From NCBI GenBank assembly GCA_044350425.1, contig JBILHS010000030.1, forward strand, positions 1 to 46,870: a stretch of 46,870 nucleotides of DNA. The letters are read 5' to 3'. The notes beneath the pieces are model-generated. The model saw only the letters and a program-made list of their open reading frames with translations, searched no databases and was not told the DNA's origin. Positions 17,492 to 24,063 of the stretch are shown one piece after another. A program made the translations under genes and the position numbers. Position 1 is the stretch's first letter; the number at the start of each line of letters is the position of its first letter. The DNA comes from M3007 sp044350425 (GTDB taxonomy: Bacteria > Bacteroidota > Bacteroidia > Chitinophagales > Saprospiraceae).

Positions 17492-18277
17492 CTACTTTTC
17501 AGGTCTTTTAGGCGTATTCGGATCTTCATAATCGATCTTGCCGCCCCACATCCGCATTTGGCTCAGGATCCATTGCTGATGTTGTCTGACCTTAGGGGAA
17601 GGGGATTCCACTTTTCGTTCGATCGGATTGGGCAATACGGAAGCTAGCATGGCGGATTCCTGCCGGTTGAGCTCCTTCGCACTTTTGCCATAGAACTGCC
17701 TTGCCGCAGCTTCTGCACCGTAAATTCCGTCACCGAATTCTATGCTGTTCAGATATGCCGTCATAATGCGCTCCTTACTCCAAATGGTCTCGATCAGGAA
17801 GGTAAAATAAACCTCAAAGCCCTTACGAAGCCAGGAGCGACTTGGCCAGAGGAATACATTTTTGGACGTCTGTTGGCTGATGGTACTTGCGCCGCGCTTG
17901 CGCTTATGATTTTTATTATATTTGTAAGCCTTTTCGATGGCCTCAAAATCAAAACCTTCATGCTCCAGAAAATCCTGATCCTCTGAACAGACCACCGCCA
18001 GTTGAAGGTGCGGGGAAATCTGGTTGAATGCGACCCAGTCATGCTTTAAACGAACATCCCGTTCACCATCCCAGGCTTGTTGCCAGCATCGCTGGATCAT
18101 TAAAGGTGTGACCGGAATAGGCAGTATGGCGTATAAAAGGGTAATACCAATGCTAATGCCAAAAAACCAGAGCATTAATTTGAAAACCAGCCGGCGGAGG
18201 TATTTACCCCAAAGCAGACGCCCAAACTCATCTTTGGGGATGTTTCGATACCAACGGCGAAGGATTCTGGCAAACAT
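17492..18277 (-). CDS. mtgA: Monofunctional peptidoglycan glycosyltransferase MtgA
   Basis: This 261-residue GT51 enzyme (ATG at 18277; a TTG two codons upstream is less likely) polymerises lipid II into glycan strands. A single N-terminal membrane helix is at about 31-55. The catalytic motif CSEDQDFLEHEGFD follows (Glu of EDQ as catalytic base), then the second motif RGASTISQQTSKNVFLWPSRSWLRKGFE-type residues, YLNSIEFGDGIYGAEAAARQFYG and ESAMLASVLPNP. Length and motif order match MtgA and not a bifunctional PBP, as there is no transpeptidase domain. A TACATTTG box lies at 18303-18310. Confidence 0.96.
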   Translation of the reverse strand: MFARILRRWYRNIPKDEFGRLLWGKYLRRLVFKLMLWFFGISIGITLLYAILPIPVTPLMIQRCWQQAWDGERDVRLKHDWVAFNQISPHLQLAVVCSEDQDFLEHEGFDFEAIEKAYKYNKNHKRKRGASTISQQTSKNVFLWPSRSWLRKGFEVYFTFLIETIWSKERIMTAYLNSIEFGDGIYGAEAAARQFYGKSAKELNRQESAMLASVLPNPIERKVESPSPKVRQHQQWILSQMRMWGGKIDYEDPNTPKRPEK

Positions 18278-18302
18278 ATTCAAGCTGAGGTGGTTTGGTG
18301 GG

Positions 18303-18310
18303 CAAATGTA
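18303..18310 (-). promoter_or_regulatory. TACATTTG promoter box for mtgA
   Basis: The minus strand reads TACATTTG, an exact TAnnTTTG match, 26 nt before the mtgA ATG. Confidence 0.45.
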
Positions 18311-18547
18311 GGCCAGGCTTTGGACTTTTGCCTCTCAAAATTATAATCTTTTGACGTTGATCTACGTTCATTGGACGTTGCAACGCTTCAATTTGACGTT
18401 TGATATTAGCTGTTCGACTAGTGGATAGCAAAGTACAAAGTTTCAGAAAAACCATTTCGGAACTCGCTTGTTTAATTTTCTCACTAATTTCGCCCCGAAT
18501 CAGGGAAACAAAACCAGTCACCTTCAATCACTAAAATAATTTTTGCC

Positions 18548-19228
18548 ATGTTAATAGTCATTAGTGTTGTTTTTATGATCATCGGGTACATTCTAAGTGC
18601 CCGTCTGAAAAGCAAATTCAGGCATTACGCTGAAATTCCACTCCAAAATGGCATGAGTGGCGCGGAGGTCGCCGCTGCCATGTTGAAGTACAATCAGATT
18701 TACGATGTGAAAATCACTCAGGTGGACGGCGAGCTGACCGACCACTACAATCCTGCGGATCACTCGGTAAACCTCAGTTATGATGTTTATCATGGCCGCT
18801 CTGTAGCTGCAGCAGCAGTTGCTGCGCATGAGTGTGGCCATGCTGTACAGCATGCTACGGCATATAGCTTCCTTCAAATGCGTTCAAAACTCGTTCCTGT
18901 AGTAAATATCGCAGCAGGCCTTCAGCAATACCTCTTCATGTTCGGTATTGCAGGCATGAGCTTTTTCAAAAGCCCGATTTTGCTCATCATTGCCCTGGCA
19001 GCATTTGGTGTGACGACCCTCTTTAGTCTCGTTACCCTGCCTGTGGAATTTGACGCCAGCAAACGGGCTATGGTATGGCTTGACGGCAGCGGCTTTGCCC
19101 GTGGCGCGGAGTACGATGGCGCAAAAGATGCGTTAACATGGGCAGCAATGACCTACGTATCCGCAGCTTTGGCAGCTTTGGTACAATTCGTATACCTGTT
19201 GTGGGCCTTGTTCGGAAGCCGGGACTAG
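18548..19228 (+). CDS. YugP-type membrane zinc metallopeptidase
   Basis: This 226-residue integral-membrane protein has a first helix at residues 1-17, then a cytosolic or loop domain with the zinc motif HECGH at 94-98 in AAHECGHAVQHAT. Downstream helices lie at about 115-130, 138-162 and 195-220. VTLPVEFDASKRA (about 158-172) supplies the probable third ligand region and is conserved in the family. Members are called neutral zinc metallopeptidase or YugP; the substrate is unknown. It is preceded by a weak TAATTTCG box near 18485 and followed by a strong terminator. Confidence 0.93.
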   Translation: MLIVISVVFMIIGYILSARLKSKFRHYAEIPLQNGMSGAEVAAAMLKYNQIYDVKITQVDGELTDHYNPADHSVNLSYDVYHGRSVAAAAVAAHECGHAVQHATAYSFLQMRSKLVPVVNIAAGLQQYLFMFGIAGMSFFKSPILLIIALAAFGVTTLFSLVTLPVEFDASKRAMVWLDGSGFARGAEYDGAKDALTWAAMTYVSAALAALVQFVYLLWALFGSRD

Positions 19229-19256
19229 TGTTCGTCGGCATTTCAAAAATAATTTA

Positions 19257-19296
19257 AAAGCCTGTCAGTGTTAAAACCCTGGCAGGCTTTTATTTT
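19257..19296 (+). terminator. Intrinsic terminator after the YugP-type gene
   Basis: AAAGCCTGTCAG pairs with CTGGCAGGCTTT (one G-T pair), followed by TTATTTTT. It lies 29 nt after the stop codon. Confidence 0.85.
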
Positions 19297-19352
19297 TAGG
19301 CAACAATGAAAAAATAAGTCGTGCTGAACTCCAATTTTCCGGCTCGCTTGTC

Positions 19353-19360
19353 TACCTTTG
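19353..19360 (+). promoter_or_regulatory. TACCTTTG promoter box for the SRP RNA
   Basis: This is an exact TAnnTTTG match 6 nt upstream of the predicted 5' end of the RNA at about 19366, which is the expected spacing for a -7 element. Confidence 0.6.
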
Positions 19361-19365
19361 CGGCG

Positions 19366-19450
19366 TGCCGGGCGACCAGCTCCTGCAAAACCTCCCCAGG
19401 GCAGAAATGCAGCAAGGATATGTGGTCGTAGCGGTGTGTCCGGCATATTT
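19366..19450 (+). ncRNA. ffs: Signal recognition particle RNA, small bacterial type
   Basis: The ends pair (TGCCGG at 19366-19371 with CCGGCA at 19440-19445), and so does an inner stem (GACCA 19374-19378 with TGGTC 19423-19427). The apex at about 19391-19417 reads CCTCCCCAGGGCAGAAATGC then AGCAAGG: a GAAA tetraloop closed by GCA/TGC, followed by the conserved AGCA of the Ffh-binding symmetric loop. A TATTTTTTATT tail follows. It has a promoter box upstream and no overlapping gene. The RNA, with Ffh, targets membrane proteins to the translocon. The exact ends are estimates. Confidence 0.83.
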
Positions 19451-19455
19451 TTTAT

Positions 19456-19620
19456 TAATGTGGTCAATTTGTTAAATGTGGTCAATGTGTTCGACATCTG
19501 TTTGGGTGCGCCACATTGACCACATTGTTTAAGTCACATTAAACCCATTGACCACATTGGCCACATTTAACAAATTGGCCACATTAAACCCATTGACCAC
19601 ATTCAAAAATTGACCACATT
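19456..19620. repeat. AATGTGGTC nonamer array with inverted arm before the fsa-like gene
   Basis: AATGTGGTCAAT units in forward sense (19456-19490) start within the tail of the SRP RNA. From 19511 to 19620 the inverted form (ATTGACCACATT, ATTGGCCACATT) recurs about six times, ending 8 nt before the ATG at 19629. The unit is the same as in the transhydrogenase spacers 17 kb away. Confidence 0.9.
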
Positions 19621-19628
19621 TCAATACT

Positions 19629-20291
19629 ATGCTATTTTTCGTTGACACAGCCAATCTTGACCATATCCGTGAAGCAGCCGAACTCGGCATTCTGGACGGT
19701 GTAACCACCAACCCTTCCCTCATGGCAAAAGAGGGCATCACAGGCGAAAAAGAGGTCTGGAAACACTACCGCGATATCTGCGAGATTGTTGGCAAAGACC
19801 GCGACGTCAGTGCTGAGGTAATTTCCACCGATTTTAAAGGCATGGTGGCTGAAGGCAAAAAACTTGCTGAACTGCACGAAAACATTGTGGTAAAAGTTCC
19901 AATGATCCGTGAAGGCGTGAAAGCGATCGCCCACTTCACAGAGTTGGGTATCCGCACCAACTGCACTCTGGTGTTCTCTGCCGGACAAGCCATTCTGGCT
20001 GCAAAAGCGGGTGCAACGTACGTTTCTCCATTCATCGGCCGAGTAGACGATACCGCCTGGGATGGCATGAAACTCATCAAGGATATTTTTGAGATCTATG
20101 GCACGGCAGGCTTTGAAACCGCTATTCTTGCTGCCAGCATTCGCAGCCCACTCCATATTGTACAGGCCGCTAAAGCCGGCGCTGATGTGGTGACCTGCCC
20201 ACTTTCTGCAATTTTGGGCCTCTTCTATCACCCGCTTACGGACATTGGTTTAGAGAAGTTTTTGGCAGATTACAATAAGGCGAACGGGTAA
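19629..20291 (+). CDS. Fructose-6-phosphate aldolase / transaldolase (TalC-FSA family)
   Basis: This 220-residue TIM barrel of the small-transaldolase class starts MLFFVDTANLDHIREAAELG and continues with DGVTTNPSLMAKEG (about 23-36). The Schiff-base lysine is K89 in NIVVKVPM. Later motifs NCTLVFSAGQAILAAKAGATYVSPF-type residues (about 112-136) and VTCPLSAILGLFYHPLTD match. The length fits TalC/FsaA and not the 310-residue TalB. Sequence alone does not separate aldolase from transaldolase activity. Many Bacteroidota enzymes of this class are annotated as probable transaldolase of the pentose phosphate pathway. Confidence 0.94.
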   Translation: MLFFVDTANLDHIREAAELGILDGVTTNPSLMAKEGITGEKEVWKHYRDICEIVGKDRDVSAEVISTDFKGMVAEGKKLAELHENIVVKVPMIREGVKAIAHFTELGIRTNCTLVFSAGQAILAAKAGATYVSPFIGRVDDTAWDGMKLIKDIFEIYGTAGFETAILAASIRSPLHIVQAAKAGADVVTCPLSAILGLFYHPLTDIGLEKFLADYNKANG

Positions 20292-20320
20292 GGCTTATTT
20301 TCCTTGATTTTCTATTTAAT

Positions 20321-20354
20321 TAGGCCCTTATTGGAATGATCCAATAAGGGCCTA
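20321..20354. terminator. Bidirectional terminator hairpin
   Basis: TAGGCCCTTATTGGA and TCCAATAAGGGCCTA form a perfect 15-bp stem with a 4-nt loop. It lies 30 nt after the transaldolase stop and 3 nt beyond the stop codon of the convergent minus-strand gene at 20357. Confidence 0.9.
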
Positions 20355-20356
20355 GC

Positions 20357-21085
20357 TCAATATCCAGTATCAATTATGACTCTTATCTCAGAATCTCTTT
20401 CTTCAATGTAGAATTGTTTTAATGTAAAATTGGAATACCCAAAATCATCATTACTATTAACAATAATGGCTCTTTCTGCAAATCGTTCAGGGATTTCAAA
20501 GACTCCATTTGCATAAGAGTTTCGGAATACTACTTTACATATTAAAACAATCTCTTCAAACTCAACAAAATCGAAGACAATAGTAGAATGCCCCCATTCC
20601 CATCCACCATAGTCTATTCGTTTTGCTGTAAAATTATCCTGTTGAAATAGTCGGATAGTGACGGAGTATGTTCCTTCTCCACCACCCTCACCTTCACAAA
20701 TCGAGGTTTTAGTGACGGGCTTTCCAATTTGGACAGATACTCGGTCGAGGTATTCTTCTAAACTGGAATCCTGCAATGAAGGGGCTGGCATCTTCGACAA
20801 ATACCCATCAAAGACATAACCAATTTGGGTATTGTACTTCACCTTAACCCAATTCCCGTAAATCTTCTCATAGGTGTCGAATTGAGTTAAAGAATCCCAT
20901 TTTGCGATCACTATTACCGTTTCTCCAAGTTTTATAGAGGCAATTTCTTTCCCTTTGGGAATCGCTCTAAGTTTCAACCCATTTAATGCCAAACAATTAA
21001 GGGTGTCTCCAACACAATATGGGCCAGCAGCTTTTACTGATATAAAATGGGCTAAAAGGCAGATAAGAAAGAAAGTTGTTTTCAT
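20357..21085 (-). CDS. Secreted hypothetical protein with SH3-like domain
   Basis: This 242-residue protein begins with a signal peptide (MKTTFFLICLLAHFISVKA). Residues about 30-95 look like a bacterial SH3 fold (LNGLKLRAIPKGKEIASIKLGE, then NWVKVKYNTQIGYVFDGYL). The remainder (about 110-242) is beta-rich with no motif I recognise (CEGEGGGEGTYSVTIRLF, YGGWEWGHSTIVFDF). A+T content is higher than in neighbouring genes, which may indicate acquisition or relaxed selection. A periplasmic or surface role is likely. Confidence 0.65.
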   Translation of the reverse strand: MKTTFFLICLLAHFISVKAAGPYCVGDTLNCLALNGLKLRAIPKGKEIASIKLGETVIVIAKWDSLTQFDTYEKIYGNWVKVKYNTQIGYVFDGYLSKMPAPSLQDSSLEEYLDRVSVQIGKPVTKTSICEGEGGGEGTYSVTIRLFQQDNFTAKRIDYGGWEWGHSTIVFDFVEFEEIVLICKVVFRNSYANGVFEIPERFAERAIIVNSNDDFGYSNFTLKQFYIEERDSEIRVIIDTGY

Positions 21086-21119
21086 TGCTTTTGCAAAATA
21101 TCTTTGGTAGAAGTGTTCC

Positions 21120-22160
21120 TTAGAAGATCACCTCAGTAGCCCCATACCCATACTTGTGGTGATATTCATTTTTGAATTTCACCACATTCGGGTTACCCCG
21201 CAGCTGGTCCGCGACGGCATCTTTTAGTTTGCCCTCCCCTACCCCATGGATGAGGAATACCCGTGGCGCTCCCAATCGCACCGCTTTTTCTACAAACCGC
21301 TGGCAATGTTGGAGTTGAATCCGAAGGATCTCCCCTTTATCCAGCCGGGCATAGCCATTGATCAGGCTTTGAATATGCAGATCGATCTCTGCATCGAAAT
21401 TTGCCAAAGCCTGCGGATCGAATGCCTTGTATGGCATCGAATTATTTTCACGCACCGGTTTTCGCACCTGCTGCTTGGCATAAGCTTTCAGATCGCCCTC
21501 ATCATCTTTTGCTTCCCGTTCAAATTTATCGATCAGCACAAACTGGTAAGCCAGGACATTCAGGATCGGCGCCGTAAGCAGGCTATTGAAAAATTGCTTG
21601 GGTTTTATTTTCAAGGAATGTTCGATCGGCACATCCGGTCCTGCGGTAGTAATTCGTCTGACCTTAATAAAGGCCTCCGGGGCATCATTGAGGTCGTCCG
21701 AAAGAAAATCACCCAGTTCCAGCGCCGTGCTGGCCGCGATTTTATCATCCGCTACCAGGACATCCCGGGCATTGGTGAACAAATCGAACTCCATCAGAAA
21801 CTCATGCAGCGTATCATTCAGAAGCCAGACCTTATAGCGCGATACCATCCCATCCCGCCCGGGCATTGGTTCAAATGCAAGTTGCAAGCCTTTCGGCTTT
21901 AGGATCTTATACTGACTTTGAAGCCGCCGGGCTGGTGGCGCTTCCGATTTCTTTTCCGGTTTTCCCTGAATAAACTTAGCCCCGGCTGACACTGGCTCCG
22001 CAGCTTCGTCACGGGTAAGATCCTCCTCAAAAGTAGGTATGTCAAAATCCGGATCATCGTTCAACCGCACCTGCAGCATCCCATCGTCCAGAATCCCTGT
22101 GATGGTGCCACGCTCTCCTGTGAACCGCAACCTTACTTTCGTGCCAATAGCGTATAACAT
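21120..22160 (-). CDS. DUF2027 and Smr domain protein
   Basis: I place the start at ATG 22160 (MLYAIGTKVRLRF), giving 346 residues. The frame is open for 25 more codons upstream, but those only translate a TGTATGA heptad array. The N-terminus resembles the DUF2027 SH3/Tudor-like barrel (GTITGILDDGMLQVRLNDD), the middle has a second beta-rich domain, and the C-terminus is an Smr domain with IDLHIQ, QHCQRFVEKAVRLG and the catalytic-loop LIHGVGEGKL (about 300-330). Smr domains nick nucleic acids or bind them in MutS2-like proteins. DUF2027-Smr is a Bacteroidota architecture with unknown role. Confidence 0.92.
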   Translation of the reverse strand: MLYAIGTKVRLRFTGERGTITGILDDGMLQVRLNDDPDFDIPTFEEDLTRDEAAEPVSAGAKFIQGKPEKKSEAPPARRLQSQYKILKPKGLQLAFEPMPGRDGMVSRYKVWLLNDTLHEFLMEFDLFTNARDVLVADDKIAASTALELGDFLSDDLNDAPEAFIKVRRITTAGPDVPIEHSLKIKPKQFFNSLLTAPILNVLAYQFVLIDKFEREAKDDEGDLKAYAKQQVRKPVRENNSMPYKAFDPQALANFDAEIDLHIQSLINGYARLDKGEILRIQLQHCQRFVEKAVRLGAPRVFLIHGVGEGKLKDAVADQLRGNPNVVKFKNEYHHKYGYGATEVIF

Positions 22161-22338
22161 GTATGATGTATGATGTATGATGTATGATGTATGAATTATC
22201 TTACCCCGCAAATTTAGACAAGAACTTTGAACCAAACAGATTCATTGTTCATGTTATTTGCCGTGAAAAGGATGCGCTGATCCCCCCCACTGATTTCGCA
22301 CATCATACATCATACATCATACATCATAGTTCATACAT
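22161..22338. repeat. Mirrored TGTATGA/TCATACA heptad arrays in a divergent promoter region
   Basis: Five heptads (GTATGAT-type) occupy 22161-22194, directly before the minus-strand ATG at 22160. The inverted form (ATCATAC) occupies 22302-22338, just before the plus-strand ATG at 22342. Each divergent gene therefore has almost the same CATACAT-rich sequence immediately 5' of its own start codon. The centre (22217-22297) contains no array. Confidence 0.9.
22209..22216 (-). promoter_or_regulatory. TAAATTTG promoter box for the DUF2027-Smr gene
   Basis: The minus strand reads TAAATTTG, an exact TAnnTTTG match. Transcription would start near 22203, leaving a leader of about 43 nt made up almost wholly of the heptad array. 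Confidence 0.45.
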
Positions 22339-22341
22339 CCC

Positions 22342-23463
22342 ATGCAACGCTACCTTTCCATTGATTTTTTTCGCGGGCTGACGATCACTTTCATGATCAT
22401 TGTAAATACGCCTGGTACCGGTGAATTTGTATATGCTCCGCTTCGCCATGCAGTATGGCATGGATGCACCTTTACGGATCTGGTTTTCCCATCCTTTATG
22501 TTCATCATTGGGGTATCGATGTGGTTTTCTTTTGCGAAATTTGATCGGAAGTGGTCGGCAGAAGCAGGCTGGAAGATCCTTCGACGCACCGTTTTGCTTT
22601 TTATTATTGGATTGATACTCAACAACTTCCCTTTTTTATGGAAAAACTGGGATACCTGGCGCATTATGGGTGTCCCGCAGCGGCTGGCATTGGGTTACGG
22701 CATTGCGTCCGTGTTGGTGCTTACTTGTAACCGCAAGGTTTTGATCGGTATTTCAGCAGCGTTTTTGTTGCTTTATTGGGGTTTATTAAACTGGTTTGTC
22801 ATGCCCGGCCTAGATCCATATCAGGCAGCAGGCAGTGCCGTGCTGCGCCTGGACCGCTGGCTTTTTGGTGCCGCACACCTTTACACAGAAACCGTAGGGC
22901 CAGATTTGCGCATGCTATTTGACCCCGAAGGCGTATTAAGTACCATCCCTGCTGTTGTAACGGTGATCCTGGGATGGTGGAGTGGGGAATTGATGACGTT
23001 TCGATCACGTCAGAAAGACCTGCTGGTACGGGATCTGCTCACCCTGGCGGTTGTATTAGGGTTCATAGGGATTACCTGGGACTTATTTTTCCCGATCAAT
23101 AAAAAGCTCTGGACCAGCTCTTATGTCCTGTATGTGGGAAGCATCTCCATGATATTTTTTGCCCTCAGCATCTGGCTCATTGACATCAAAGGATGGCGCA
23201 AAGGCACTGGATTTTTTTTGACACTGGGAGCAAATTCACTCTTCGCCTATTTCATGTCCGAAGCCCTGGTCATGATCCTGAACGCCATTACCTGGGGTAA
23301 AGGAGATCAGGCGACCAATGCAAAAGAATGGATCTACAACAGTGTCTTTCAATCCCTTGCGCCAACACCCTTTGGATCCTTCTTATTTGCACTCGCTTAT
23401 CTGATGGTTTGTTGGCTGATGTGCAGATGGCTTTTTGTGCGAAAGATTTTTATCAAAATTTAA
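22342..23463 (+). CDS. HGSNAT-like membrane acyltransferase (heparan-alpha-glucosaminide N-acetyltransferase family)
   Basis: This 373-residue polytopic protein has roughly ten membrane helices. The N-terminal signature RYLSIDFFRGLTITFMIIVN and the following HAVWHGCTFTDLVFPSFMFIIG-type stretch contain the His, Asp and Pro residues conserved in the family (about 30-60). Later signatures are PQRLALGYG (about 113-121), GWWSGELM and SYVLYVGSISM. Relatives acetylate glucosamine residues across a membrane using cytosolic acetyl-CoA; the bacterial acceptor is unknown. Its last 81 bases overlap the 3' end of the convergent HAD gene. Confidence 0.88.
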   Translation: MQRYLSIDFFRGLTITFMIIVNTPGTGEFVYAPLRHAVWHGCTFTDLVFPSFMFIIGVSMWFSFAKFDRKWSAEAGWKILRRTVLLFIIGLILNNFPFLWKNWDTWRIMGVPQRLALGYGIASVLVLTCNRKVLIGISAAFLLLYWGLLNWFVMPGLDPYQAAGSAVLRLDRWLFGAAHLYTETVGPDLRMLFDPEGVLSTIPAVVTVILGWWSGELMTFRSRQKDLLVRDLLTLAVVLGFIGITWDLFFPINKKLWTSSYVLYVGSISMIFFALSIWLIDIKGWRKGTGFFLTLGANSLFAYFMSEALVMILNAITWGKGDQATNAKEWIYNSVFQSLAPTPFGSFLFALAYLMVCWLMCRWLFVRKIFIKI

Positions 23464-24063
23464 GACTTTAGTCGCTAATTCATACATCTCTGCATCTCCT
23501 TTTGAGTTGCCATAGGCCAGGATCGATTCAAAAGCACCGAGGTCATAGGCTGCCCGGATGCGGATCGCTTTTTGTTCGCCCGTGCAATTGGGTGTAGCAA
23601 ATTGTCCGCTGAATTGCCCGTCAATATATTCAAGTTCAGTACAAAGCAGTCCAAAGCCTTCTTTGGCACAGAAAGGGCGCAGCCATACATCCAGGGAGGC
23701 GGAGACAACGACCACGGTCTCCCCCTTTTGATGTGCTAAACGAAGCTGAGCCAGGAGGGCTGTACGAAACATTGCAGGGAGCTTTTGCTGATAAAAGCGA
23801 TGGCCTAAATCATCCATTTCCTGGACAGTCCTGCCTTTAAAAAACACAGATAGTAAGGCCGCTTTTCCGGCTGCTTTTGACCAGTTTCCGGAAAAGATCA
23901 AGGCTAAAAACCTGAAGATCACAAGCATTCCACCACCGATCAAACCAGGAAGTGGCACAGCGAAGCGCAAAAAACGGATCAATGAATCCTCATGTATAAG
24001 GGTACCGTCAAAATCGCATAAATGCAAAGTTTTCCGGTTTGGACTTAGCGATTCTGTGTTCAT
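23383..24063 (-). CDS. HAD-IB family phosphatase (SerB-like)
   Basis: This 226-residue haloacid-dehalogenase hydrolase has motif I LCDFDGTLIHEDS (Asp nucleophile at about residue 18), motif II VVVSASLDVW (about 116-125), and a Lys plus motif III/IV region EQKAIRIRAAYDL and ILAYGNSKGDAEM (about 163-197). The helical cap lies between motifs I and II and includes a hydrophobic stretch (LIGGGMLVIFRFLALIF) that could touch the membrane. The start codon overlaps the preceding gene by 4 nt (ATGA), so translation is probably coupled. The last 27 codons are antisense to the acyltransferase gene. The substrate may be a phospholipid or sugar phosphate; this is inference. Confidence 0.9.
   Translation of the reverse strand: MNTESLSPNRKTLHLCDFDGTLIHEDSLIRFLRFAVPLPGLIGGGMLVIFRFLALIFSGNWSKAAGKAALLSVFFKGRTVQEMDDLGHRFYQQKLPAMFRTALLAQLRLAHQKGETVVVVSASLDVWLRPFCAKEGFGLLCTELEYIDGQFSGQFATPNCTGEQKAIRIRAAYDLGAFESILAYGNSKGDAEMYELATKVLNFDKNLSHKKPSAHQPTNHQISECK

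Noticed and set aside
19456..19620. CRISPR-like array
   Set aside because: Units are 9 nt and degenerate, without spacers of constant size, leader or cas genes.
22161..22235. Extended N-terminus of the DUF2027-Smr protein
   Set aside because: The extra residues only translate the heptad array; the conserved start is at 22160.
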